This document shows positions 7,006 through 13,796 of a stretch of 13,796 nucleotides of DNA, piece after piece (position 1 is the stretch's first letter; the number at the start of each line of letters is the position of its first letter). A program made the position numbers and the translations under genes. The DNA is from UBA7672 sp036733305. GTDB lineage: Bacteria; Pseudomonadota; Alphaproteobacteria; Caulobacterales; Hyphomonadaceae. The notes below the pieces were generated by a model, which saw nothing but the letters and a program-made list of their open reading frames with translations, did no database searches and had not been told where the DNA came from. Where the stretch lies: positions 1 through 13,796 of the forward strand of contig DAINAT010000101.1 in the NCBI GenBank assembly GCA_036733305.1, read 5' to 3'.

Positions 7006-7209
7006 ATGTCACTTGATCGCGCTGTCCTCGCTTTCGCAGGATTCGTTGTTTTAACCGGCGTCGCTTTGTCCATGACCGTTCATCCGCTGTGGGTCTGGTT
7101 GTCGGCATTTGCCGGGGCGAACATGCTTCAGGCCGCGTTCACGGGCTTTTGTCCCGCCGCGATGATCTTCAAGAAGCTCGGCGTGAAGCCGGGCACAGCA
7201 TTTCGGTAG
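7006..7209 (+). CDS. Small inner-membrane protein, DUF2892 / YgaP C-domain type
   Basis: This 67-residue protein has two transmembrane helices (about 6-24 and 28-46), a conserved AAFTGFCPAAMIFKKLG segment with Cys49, and a short basic tail. This is the DUF2892 pattern and matches the membrane half of E. coli YgaP (GISGFCGMARLL). In YgaP this half anchors a rhodanese domain and helps release thiocyanate. Here the rhodanese is a separate protein encoded in the divergent arm. The ATG at 7006 follows an excellent AAGGAG (6994-6999) that overlaps the end of the trxC stop codon. A longer frame starting at 6949 would overlap trxC by 46 bases and has no advantage. Cys49 could accept or pass on sulfane sulfur at the membrane; this is inference. 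Confidence 0.87.
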   Translation: MSLDRAVLAFAGFVVLTGVALSMTVHPLWVWLSAFAGANMLQAAFTGFCPAAMIFKKLGVKPGTAFR

Positions 7210-7214
7210 TCTTG

Positions 7215-7230
7215 TAGCCTTCAGTGGCTA
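7215..7230. terminator. Short hairpin between convergent genes, weak bidirectional terminator
   Basis: TAGCC (7215-7219) and GGCTA (7226-7230) form a five-pair stem with a six-base loop. It spans the 11-bp gap between the plus-strand sulfide operon, which ends at 7209, and the stop of the minus-strand ArsR gene at 7221. No T-run follows on either strand, so termination by this element alone would be weak. The tail-to-tail arrangement is clear; the terminator role is a guess. Confidence 0.3.
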
Positions 7231-7559
7231 GGCCCGCCGTAGAGCTCGCAAAGCACGCCGATGAGGCGCTCTGCAATAGGGTCGGAAAGCCGATAGTAGA
7301 TCGTCTGGGCTTCCCGGCGTGTGGCAACAAGGCCTTCGGCGCGCATCTTTGCCAGATGCTGAGACAAAGCCGATTGCGTGAGATTCACGTGCTGGCCGAG
7401 TTGGGTCACAGACATCTCTCCACCGCTCAGCCGGCAGAGAACTGTCAAACGCTGGTCATTCGCCAACAGCTTGAGCAATTGCGCCGCCTCGGCCGCACGC
7501 GGCTCAAGCTTGCGCACAGCGGGAACTGCTGCACTCGGCTTGCGACGGGCTGCGGGCAT
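7221..7559 (-). CDS. ArsR-family repressor with a shifted C-terminal cysteine
   Basis: This is a 112-residue winged-helix repressor from an ATG at 7559 with GGAG seven bases upstream. LLANDQRLTVLCRL holds Cys42 in the helix where SqrR has its first sensor cysteine. The recognition helix is near LTQSALSQHLAKMR (60-73) and the wing is TRREAQTIYYRLSD. In SqrR and BigR the second cysteine lies 17 residues after the YRL motif. Here that position is Gly108 and the only cysteine in the last helix is Cys104, four residues (one helical turn) earlier, so the pair is 62 apart instead of 66. It may still sense reactive sulfur with different geometry or respond to another oxidant. The gene follows cydC by 80 bp on the same strand and is convergent with the sqr arm. 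Its targets may be its own promoter, the cyd genes or the sulfide genes; the sequence does not decide. Confidence 0.9.
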   Translation of the reverse strand: MPAARRKPSAAVPAVRKLEPRAAEAAQLLKLLANDQRLTVLCRLSGGEMSVTQLGQHVNLTQSALSQHLAKMRAEGLVATRREAQTIYYRLSDPIAERLIGVLCELYGGPSH

Positions 7560-7582
7560 GGGCGACTCCGGAATATCCTGGC

Positions 7583-7595
7583 CGCTAATTTAGCG
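7583..7595. promoter_or_regulatory. Candidate operator of the second ArsR gene, CGCTAATTTAGCG
   Basis: CGCTAA and TTAGCG (six-base arms, one central T) form a perfect palindrome 24 bases upstream of the second ArsR start. An overlapping second inverted repeat, TTTAG (7589-7593) with CTAAA (7600-7604), lies alongside. The symmetry and place are right for autoregulation. It differs from the GCGCATATGCGC palindrome upstream of sqr, so the two repressors probably have distinct sites. The 80-bp gap between cydC and this gene holds nothing else that I recognise. Confidence 0.5.
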
Positions 7596-7639
7596 ACACC
7601 TAAAACACATACAAGGCGCAGGATGTAGCAGCCCTTTAT

Positions 7640-9247
7640 TCAGTCTGGCCATTTGATGCGCCGAACTGGAGAACCTGCCCAGTCCGGACCGACTTGGTGG
7701 CCCGTAAAGACAATGGCGCGGCGACCTTCCCCGACCCAGCGAGCCAGGTTGACCCTGATGCGCTGAGACAGGTCCACTTCCAGTCCCGCAAATGGCTCAT
7801 CCAGCAGAAGTAACTCGGGATCGGCGATGAGTGCACGCGCAACTCCGAGCCGGCGCTGCTCTCCGCCTGAGTAAACGGACGCGTCGTCAGGACCCCGACC
7901 GACGACGACGTCAGTCATGCACACCATAGCAAGCGCAGCGCTGATGTCCTCGTCGCTTGCATCCGGCCGGCCATAGACAAGCTGCTCCCGGAGCGACCCA
8001 GGCAGGAACGAGGGAATTTGCGGGGCAATGGCGACGCGCGCCAGAACCGACGCCGGTCTGACGGTTTCCTGCTCAATCCCGCCATACGTGAGTGATCCCG
8101 CGCAGATCGGTCGCAGCGCCGCGATAGCCTCCAGAACTGTCGATTTTCCCACGCCCGATCTTCCCGAGAGTTCGACAAGATCCCCAGGACCGCACAGCAA
8201 GCTCACCGGTCCAACGCGCCGTGCTGAACCGACCCCAACCAGAACCTGATCGAGCTTTAGGGGCAGCGCCGATTGCAGAACGGTGTCTCCGCCGTATGTG
8301 GATTTGGCGTCCTGCAGCCGTTCCAAAAGTCGTCTAGCCGATGCGGAAGCCTGCGCGCCGGCATCGAGAACCCGTGCTGCAGCCGACGCTGCCTCGAACG
8401 CAGCAAGCGTTGCCAGGGATGCGCCGGCCGCTATGGCTCCGTCTGCATGCATAGCGATGGCCCACGCGATGACGAGCAGCGCCGCCAGTCCTCCCGCGAG
8501 ACCAATCAACGCCGCCGTGTCGCGAAATGGCGCCTGCAGCCGGTCCTGCGCCTGCAGCCCAGCGGTGAGCCTGTCGTTTACACCCGTCATCGCCGCGCCG
8601 AGGACGCCGGATACGTCCAATTCGATCGCGTTCTCGACAACGCCCGTGAGATCGGACCGAAGGACGCCCTGCTCGGACGCGAGCGACACGGCCGCCGCCC
8701 TGGCGCGACGTAGCAGGAGGTATGGAGCGCCTACACACGCAACGGCAAAAAGAATAAGGACAGCCATGGATGCGAGCGCTGAAACAGCCGCCACCCAGCC
8801 GATAGCGACGAGTACCGCAGCGCCAACGCCAAACGCTGGACTGACGACCCGCAGGAAGCCGCCTTCGACCGCGCCAACATCATCGACGATGACGGCAAGA
8901 TCGCGTGCCGGCAGCGCTGCCAGACCCAGCTCTGCGCGAGCAATGCGTTCGAACACCAGCGGCCGGATGGCCGCAGACACCTCCAACGTCGCCTCATGCC
9001 CGACCAGTTGCTCCGCGTAGCGTGAAGCCACGCGGCCGACGGCAATCGTTCGGACGCCGGTGCTCGGATAAAGGTGATTGAATGCGTAGCTGGCGCCGGA
9101 AGCACCAGCCGCCGCAGCCGCTGCGAGAAACCATCCAGAAAGTCCCAGAAGCGCAATGCCGAGCAGCGACGACAGAACGGAAAGGGTCATTGCCAGCACG
9201 AAGGATCGCGCGGCCGGCCGGCCAAGAAATATCCATAGCGCAATCAT
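7640..9247 (-). CDS. cydC: CydC subunit of the CydDC thiol ABC exporter
   Basis: This 535-residue protein is half of the heterodimeric CydDC exporter, which moves cysteine and glutathione to the periplasm and is needed for cytochrome bd assembly. The membrane domain fills about 1-310; early motifs LLGLSGWFLAAA (33-44) and GVRTIAVGRVASRYAEQLVGH are typical of CydC. The ATPase domain has Walker A GRSGVGKST (362-370), Q-loop Gln410, signature YSGGEQRR (459-466), Walker B LLLLDEP ending at 485, and the switch His517. All catalytic positions are intact. The ATG at 9247 overlaps the cydD stop by four bases (ATGA), which implies coupled translation. Overall length is close to E. coli CydC (573), with a somewhat shorter linker. 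The gene order cydD-cydC, divergent from cydAB, supports the assignment. Confidence 0.93.
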   Translation of the reverse strand: MIALWIFLGRPAARSFVLAMTLSVLSSLLGIALLGLSGWFLAAAAAAGASGASYAFNHLYPSTGVRTIAVGRVASRYAEQLVGHEATLEVSAAIRPLVFERIARAELGLAALPARDLAVIVDDVGAVEGGFLRVVSPAFGVGAAVLVAIGWVAAVSALASMAVLILFAVACVGAPYLLLRRARAAAVSLASEQGVLRSDLTGVVENAIELDVSGVLGAAMTGVNDRLTAGLQAQDRLQAPFRDTAALIGLAGGLAALLVIAWAIAMHADGAIAAGASLATLAAFEAASAAARVLDAGAQASASARRLLERLQDAKSTYGGDTVLQSALPLKLDQVLVGVGSARRVGPVSLLCGPGDLVELSGRSGVGKSTVLEAIAALRPICAGSLTYGGIEQETVRPASVLARVAIAPQIPSFLPGSLREQLVYGRPDASDEDISAALAMVCMTDVVVGRGPDDASVYSGGEQRRLGVARALIADPELLLLDEPFAGLEVDLSQRIRVNLARWVGEGRRAIVFTGHQVGPDWAGSPVRRIKWPD

Positions 9248-10917
9248 GTCGCAGCCATCTCCCTCGACGGCATACGCACAACAAGGTCGGCTGCCTTCAA
9301 CACCGCGGCGCTGTGGCTCGCGACGATCAACGTACGCTCCCCAGCCTGATCGCGGAGGAGATCAAGCAACTCCGCCTCCGCAGTCGCGTCGAGGTGCGCC
9401 GTCGGCTCATCCAGCAGCCAGAGCTTCGCTCCACGCAGGAGCGCGCGCGCGATCGCAATCCTCTGGCGCTCGCCGCCGGAGAGGCCCTGCCCGCCCCTTC
9501 CGATTTGACGGGACAGCCCACCATTCTCGCCCGATGCCAGATGACTCGCGCCGACGCGCGCCAGCGCATCAAGGAGATTCTGATCGGAGGCCTTGGGCCC
9601 GCCAACACGAAGATTTTCAGCGAGGGTCCCTTCGAACAGCCATGGCGACTGTCGAATGTAGGCAACGCTATCTGCGAGGCTGGCGCCAGCGAGCAATGAT
9701 ACGCCATCCACGGTGACCACACCGCCATTCACCCGCGCCAATCCGAGCAACACAAGCAGAGCGGAGGTCTTGCCGGAGCCGGACCGACCGCTGAGCACTG
9801 TGAGCCGCCCCGGCGGAGCCTCAAAGCTGAATCCTTGAACGACCCGGTTGGAGCCGAACCAGATCGAAACGTTGTCGAATGCGACACGGGGCGGGCGACC
9901 TAGTACCGGAAGCCGTTCGTGTGCATCTCCGGTGGCGATGAGCCAGCCCTCCAGAACGGTGCTCGCGGCGACTGCCGCTGCGCGGTCATGGTGAAGCGAC
10001 GACAAACGTCGGATCGGCGCGAAGAACTCCGGAGCAAGAATCAGCACCATCATGCCTTCTTGAAGCGTCAGAACCTCCCCTGTCTCAAAGGGAAAAAGCC
10101 CGAGCAGTTTGAAGCCGACATAAACGGCGATCAGCGCAATCGAGATGGCTGAGAAAAACTCCAGAACTGCCGATGACAGGAAAGCGATGCGCAGCACGCG
10201 CATGGTGCCATCTCTGAGCGACTCTGAGGCCGCGCGCACCACTGCCGTCTCGCGTCCGATCGCGCGGAATGCCTTGATCAGGCCAGCGTGTTCCGTGCGT
10301 GTCTGGAAGGCGCCCGACAGCGCGTCGAGCGAAGCTTGCTGGGCACTCGCAATCGCGCGCGTCTCACCGATCGTGAGCCAGAGAAATAGCGGCAGCGTAA
10401 GAACAGATACCGCAAGCAGTAGCGTCGCTATCCATGACTGCGTTGCTACCGCGATCAGGATGGACACCGGCACAAGAACAGCAAGGCGCGAGCCCGGCGA
10501 CCACCGACTTGCCCAACCCGACAGCATCGCGGTGCGATCGACGATCTGGCTTACCCGCGCGCCCGGCGCCTCCCCCAGCAGCTGACCAGCACCGCAAGCG
10601 ATCACGCTCGCAAGAATTTCAGCACGCGCCGCTCCGACAATTCGAAGACCTGCGCGCGCTGCGGCGCGGTCGGAGAGCCACGAGGCGGCCGTACGTCCAA
10701 ATAGCGCTGCTGCACCCCAGATGAGCCAGCCACCGCCCCACTCCCCATGGACGGCGTCGGCAATGCCGATCGACAGGCTCCACCCGAACCCAATCGTGAA
10801 AACGGCTGATGCCAAGCTCAACGCTGAAATTCGGGTGATGTCTGCGCGCGCAGCCGCTGCCCATCTTCGAAGGGCCATCTTGCCGGACGTCGGTCGTTTG
10901 GCTTCTGGCCGATCCAT
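9244..10917 (-). CDS. cydD: CydD subunit of the CydDC thiol ABC exporter
   Basis: This is the partner half of CydDC, 557 residues from the ATG at 10917. The membrane domain covers about 30-310 and ends with LAPEFFAPIRRLSSLHHDRAAA split over two lines of sequence; the APEFF-PLR pattern is characteristic of CydD. The ATPase domain has Walker A GRSGSGKT (377-384), Q-loop Gln423, signature LSGGERQR (479-486), Walker B LWLLDEP (499-505) and switch His535, so this site also looks catalytically competent. A TTG at 10956 in the same frame would add 13 residues, but neither start has a strong ribosome binding site, and ATG is preferred. The gene overlaps cydC by four bases and diverges from cydA. The exporter keeps the periplasm reduced enough for haem insertion into the bd oxidase. 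Confidence 0.92.
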   Translation of the reverse strand: MDRPEAKRPTSGKMALRRWAAAARADITRISALSLASAVFTIGFGWSLSIGIADAVHGEWGGGWLIWGAAALFGRTAASWLSDRAAARAGLRIVGAARAEILASVIACGAGQLLGEAPGARVSQIVDRTAMLSGWASRWSPGSRLAVLVPVSILIAVATQSWIATLLLAVSVLTLPLFLWLTIGETRAIASAQQASLDALSGAFQTRTEHAGLIKAFRAIGRETAVVRAASESLRDGTMRVLRIAFLSSAVLEFFSAISIALIAVYVGFKLLGLFPFETGEVLTLQEGMMVLILAPEFFAPIRRLSSLHHDRAAAVAASTVLEGWLIATGDAHERLPVLGRPPRVAFDNVSIWFGSNRVVQGFSFEAPPGRLTVLSGRSGSGKTSALLVLLGLARVNGGVVTVDGVSLLAGASLADSVAYIRQSPWLFEGTLAENLRVGGPKASDQNLLDALARVGASHLASGENGGLSRQIGRGGQGLSGGERQRIAIARALLRGAKLWLLDEPTAHLDATAEAELLDLLRDQAGERTLIVASHSAAVLKAADLVVRMPSREMAAT

Positions 10918-10997
10918 AGTGCGCTTCGTAGGTTTAAGGGTGCGGCATTTCGCCAAGTAAAGTTGACCATGCTGTTGCGCGGAATCAAACAGCGCCT

Positions 10998-11013
10998 GTA
11001 TCTATATTATAAG
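10998..11013. promoter_or_regulatory. AT-rich core of the cydDC / cydAB divergent promoter region
   Basis: The 142 bases between the cydD and cydA start codons contain one markedly AT-rich block. On the minus strand it reads a perfect -10 hexamer TATAAT (11011-11006), giving cydD a leader of about 80 bases, but no good -35 is found upstream. On the plus strand the same block offers TATATT (11003-11008) or TATTAT (11005-11010), also without a clear -35. This suggests activator-dependent promoters on both sides. I found no FNR-type TTGAT-N4-ATCAA site. The cydA ribosome binding site is GAGG at 11051-11054. Confidence 0.4.
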
Positions 11014-11059
11014 TTTCTGATATACGACACAGCAGGCGAACCAGTCGGACGAGGTTCCT

Positions 11060-12667
11060 ATGACACCTGATTTTCTGGTTTCCGATCTGTCCCGCTGGCA
11101 GTTCGCGCTCACAGCGCTCTATCACTTCCTGTTCGTTCCACTGACGTTGGGCCTTTCGATGATCCTCGTGATCACCGAAGGCGCATACGTCATGACAGGA
11201 AAGGAAGTCTGGAAGCGAATTACGAAATTCTGGGCCAACCTGTTCGGCATCAACTTCGTGCTGGGCGTCGCGACCGGCATCACCATGGAGTTCCAGTTCG
11301 GCACGAACTGGTCCTATTACTCCCAATATGTCGGCGATGTCTTCGGTGCGCCGCTCGCCATCGAAGGGCTGATGGCCTTCTTCCTAGAAGCCACTTTCGT
11401 TGGCCTGATGTTTTTCGGTTGGGACAAACTCTCCAGGCCGGCCCACTGGTTCGTCACTTTCCTCGTCGCGATAGGCTCGAATTTCTCGGCGCTGTGGATC
11501 CTGATTGCCAATGGCTGGATGCAGAACCCCGTCGGTTCGGCATTCAATCCTGATACAATGCGAATGGAGATCACCAACTTCATGGAGGTGATCTTCAATC
11601 CCGTGGCGCAGGCAAAATTCGTTCATACAGTCAGCGCAGGCTATGTGGCGGCGGCCGTATTCGTGCTCGGGATCTCGGCCTGGTACATGCTCAAGAAGCG
11701 CCATCTGGGGCTCGCCCGGCGATCAATGGTTGTCGCTGCCTCCTTCGGCCTTCTCTCTGCCCTGTCCGTCGTCGTACTCGGCGACGAGAGCGGCTACACG
11801 CTCACAGACAACCAGAAAATGAAGCTCGCAGCTCTTGAGGCAATGTGGGAGACAGAGCCAGCGCCAGCGCCTCTAACACTCTTCGGCATCCCCGATCAGA
11901 CAGAACGCAAAACGCACTTCGAGGTGCAGGCGCCCGCCCTTCTTGGCCTGATCGCCACCCGCTCGCTCGACAAGGAAGTTGCCGGCATCATTCCGCTCGT
12001 GGAGAAGGCCGAGCATCGTATCCAGAACGGCATGCTGGCTTACGATGCCCTGGAACGCATAAAGGCCAATCCGAAGGATGCAGCCGCGCGCGCCGACTTC
12101 GACCTGCGCAAGGCAGATCTTGGGTTCGCGCTGCTTCTCAAACGCTATGTCGACGATCCGCGCACGGCCAGCGAAGAGCAGATTCGCAAAGCAGCATGGG
12201 ATACCGTTCCGAGCGTACCATCAGCTTTCTTCGCGTTTCGGGCCATGGCGGGGCTTGGCTTTCTGTTCATCGGCATGTTCGCCCTCGCCTTCTACTTCAT
12301 CAATCTGAAGCGTAACCCGCCCAAATGGTTCCTGCGGGCGGCAGTGCTTGCAATCCCCTTGCCCTGGATCGCGATCGAAGTGGGCTGGTTGCTGGCGGAG
12401 ACTGGACGCCAGCCGTGGATCATCGACAGCGTTCTGCCGACCTTCCTCGGCGCGTCTAGCCTGACAGCGAGCCAGATCATCATAACAATGGTCGGGTTCA
12501 CCCTGCTCTATGGCCTGCTGGCGGTGATTGAGGTCAAGCTGATGCTCAAGGCGATCTCGGCCGGGCCGGGCGCGCGCCTCTTCACAAGTCCTTCGGGCGG
12601 GGGGCGGCCAGATACGCCTGCACCCGCACTTGCCGCGACGCCGGCCAGCCCGCAATTCGACGAATAG
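11060..12667 (+). CDS. cydA: Cytochrome bd quinol oxidase subunit I, long Q-loop type
   Basis: This 535-residue haem-bearing subunit oxidises quinol and reduces oxygen to water in the inner membrane. Residues known from E. coli CydA (522 residues) are found with a constant offset of +3: His22 (haem b595 or d ligand, in TALYHFLF), Glu102 and Glu110 (proton path), His189 and Met396 (haem b558), and Lys255 and Glu260 in the quinol-binding loop. GWLLAETGRQPW (442-453) is the family signature. The loop between helices is long (about 240-385), placing it in the L-subfamily rather than the short-loop CIO type. The last 30 residues form a Pro/Ala/Gly-rich tail of no evident function. The ATG follows GAGG by five bases. 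It is followed nine bases later by cydB and faces away from cydDC. Bd oxidases resist sulfide, which fits the nearby SQR. Confidence 0.96.
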   Translation: MTPDFLVSDLSRWQFALTALYHFLFVPLTLGLSMILVITEGAYVMTGKEVWKRITKFWANLFGINFVLGVATGITMEFQFGTNWSYYSQYVGDVFGAPLAIEGLMAFFLEATFVGLMFFGWDKLSRPAHWFVTFLVAIGSNFSALWILIANGWMQNPVGSAFNPDTMRMEITNFMEVIFNPVAQAKFVHTVSAGYVAAAVFVLGISAWYMLKKRHLGLARRSMVVAASFGLLSALSVVVLGDESGYTLTDNQKMKLAALEAMWETEPAPAPLTLFGIPDQTERKTHFEVQAPALLGLIATRSLDKEVAGIIPLVEKAEHRIQNGMLAYDALERIKANPKDAAARADFDLRKADLGFALLLKRYVDDPRTASEEQIRKAAWDTVPSVPSAFFAFRAMAGLGFLFIGMFALAFYFINLKRNPPKWFLRAAVLAIPLPWIAIEVGWLLAETGRQPWIIDSVLPTFLGASSLTASQIIITMVGFTLLYGLLAVIEVKLMLKAISAGPGARLFTSPSGGGRPDTPAPALAATPASPQFDE

Positions 12668-12676
12668 GAGAGCCAT

Positions 12677-13796
12677 ATGGAACTCCCTCTGGACTATGAG
12701 ACCCTGAAGATCATCTGGTGGGGGCTTGTCGGCATTTTGCTGATCGGCTTCGCCGCCACGGATGGCTACGATCTGGGCACAGCCACGCTTCTGCCCTTCA
12801 TTGCCAGGACGGATCGCGAACGCAGGCTGGTCATCAATGCGATTGCGCCGACATGGGAAGGCCACCAAGTGTGGCTCATCACGGGTGGCGGGGCCCTGTT
12901 TGCTGCCTGGCCGTTTGTCTACGCGATCAGCTTCTCGGGCTTCTATCTGGCGATGTTTGTCGTCCTCGCCGCGCTGATCCTTCGGCCCGTAGGCTTCAAG
13001 TATCGCTCCAAGCTGGAGAGCCCGAAGTGGCGCAGCAGCTGGGACTGGGCGCTGTTTGTCGGTGGCGCGGTTCCGGCGCTGATCTTCGGCGTCGCCCTCG
13101 GCAATGTGCTGCAGGGCGTACCCTTCTCGATCGATTCAACCCTACGGGCCAGTTACGAAGGCGGTCTGTTGGGCCTGCTCAACCCGTTCGGCCTTCTTGC
13201 CGGCCTGGTCTCTGTCGCCATGCTGGTCATGCACGGCGCCGCCTATCTTGGAACCAAGATCGAGCACGGCACAGTGCTTGATCGCGCAATCATTGTTGGA
13301 CGTTGGGCCGCAATTGCGATGATTGCTCTCTATGCAGCCGCTGGCATTTGGCTGGCCCTGGGTGTTGCGGGATTCCGCATCGACGGAGCTATTGATGCAG
13401 GCGGACCCGCAAACCCGCTTCGCAAGGAGGCGTCGATCGCGGTCGGCGCCTGGATGGACAACTATGGCCGCTACCCCTGGATGATCATCGCGCCGGTTCT
13501 TGGCTTTGCTGGCGCAGCCCTTGCCTGGCTCATGCTAGGCAAGAGGCCCGGCCTCGCGATTCTGGGATCAGGCCTGTCGATTGCGGGCGTTGTCGGATCG
13601 GTCGGGGCGTCGATGTTCCCCTTCATCCTGCCAAGCTCGAAAATGCCTGCCGCGAGCCTGACCGTGTGGGACTCGTCCTCCAGCCATCTCACCCTGTTTA
13701 TCATGCTGATTGCGGTCATCGTCTTTCTGCCGATCGTGCTGATCTACACCTCGTGGGTGATCAAGGTCCTTTGGGGCCGGGTCACCACGGACGAGG
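12677..13796 (+). CDS. cydB: Cytochrome bd quinol oxidase subunit II (cut by window edge)
   Basis: The ATG at 12677, preceded by AGGAGA (12666-12671) overlapping the cydA stop, opens a frame of 373 complete codons that runs off the window. E. coli CydB has 379 residues, so only a few are likely missing. Typical segments are GFAATDGYDLGTATLLPF (24-41), with Asp29 as in E. coli, and INAIAPTWEGHQVW (53-66), where Glu61 replaces Asp58 of E. coli, a conservative change. Many hydrophobic helices follow, and the closing WDSSSSHLTLFIML segment matches the family's WDATSSxxTL. CydB stabilises CydA and forms the proton or oxygen pathway of the heterodimer. A small cydX gene may follow outside the window. 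Confidence 0.95.
   Translation, partial: MELPLDYETLKIIWWGLVGILLIGFAATDGYDLGTATLLPFIARTDRERRLVINAIAPTWEGHQVWLITGGGALFAAWPFVYAISFSGFYLAMFVVLAALILRPVGFKYRSKLESPKWRSSWDWALFVGGAVPALIFGVALGNVLQGVPFSIDSTLRASYEGGLLGLLNPFGLLAGLVSVAMLVMHGAAYLGTKIEHGTVLDRAIIVGRWAAIAMIALYAAAGIWLALGVAGFRIDGAIDAGGPANPLRKEASIAVGAWMDNYGRYPWMIIAPVLGFAGAALAWLMLGKRPGLAILGSGLSIAGVVGSVGASMFPFILPSSKMPAASLTVWDSSSSHLTLFIMLIAVIVFLPIVLIYTSWVIKVLWGRVTTDE

Noticed and set aside
10918..10956. TTG start for cydD 13 codons upstream
   Set aside because: No ribosome binding site precedes it and the added residues (AKCRTLKPTKRT) resemble nothing in the family. The ATG at 10917 is simpler, though its ribosome binding site is also weak.
10957..11059. 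FNR-type site for the cyd promoters
   Set aside because: TTGA at 10963 and TCAA at 10985 are 18 bases apart, too far for the TTGAT-N4-ATCAA arrangement; no other candidate was seen.
1..13796. Mobile elements, CRISPR arrays, tRNA or rRNA genes
   Set aside because: I saw no transposase or integrase motifs, no regularly spaced repeats and no RNA-gene signatures. Coding genes fill nearly the whole window and no gap exceeds about 150 bases.

Overview
The window is a gene-dense, GC-rich stretch of bacterial chromosome with almost no non-coding DNA and no sign of mobile elements, tRNA, rRNA or CRISPR. Base composition, the SqrR-type repressors and the style of the proteins suggest an aerobic or microaerophilic proteobacterium, most likely an alphaproteobacterium. 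The genus cannot be named from the sequence alone.

Layout. (1) Positions 1-118, minus strand: the first 39 codons of a Dps-like ferritin. (2) Positions 175-5189, minus strand: a tight operon that reads sqrR-like ArsR repressor, single-domain rhodanese, RND periplasmic adaptor, RND permease, possibly running on into dps. (3) Positions 5190-5256: a compact divergent control region with a perfect 12-bp palindrome inside two facing promoters. (4) Positions 5257-7209, plus strand: sulfide:quinone oxidoreductase (sqr), thioredoxin 2 (trxC) and a small two-helix membrane protein related to the C-terminal half of E. coli YgaP. (5) Positions 7221-7559, minus strand: a second ArsR repressor with an altered cysteine arrangement. 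(6) Positions 7640-10917, minus strand: cydC and cydD, the CydDC thiol exporter needed to assemble cytochrome bd. (7) Positions 10918-11059: a divergent AT-rich promoter region. (8) Positions 11060-13796, plus strand: cydA and cydB (cydB cut by the window edge), the long-Q-loop cytochrome bd quinol oxidase.

How the parts may work together. SQR oxidises sulfide and passes electrons to quinone. Cytochrome bd, an oxidase known in E. coli to resist sulfide, could reoxidise the quinol. The persulfide or polysulfide made by SQR could be handled by the rhodanese, TrxC and the YgaP-like membrane protein. The first repressor keeps the two cysteines of the persulfide sensors SqrR and BigR at exactly the family spacing, so it probably opens both divergent arms when reactive sulfur accumulates. 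The most interesting part is the RND pump locked into the sulfur-sensor operon. It suggests a reactive-sulfur efflux function, or a pump for a toxic compound that the sensor detects. A second point is that E. coli YgaP (rhodanese plus membrane anchor) appears here as two separate genes in the two opposite arms of one regulon. These functional links are inference; the gene identities are mostly firm.
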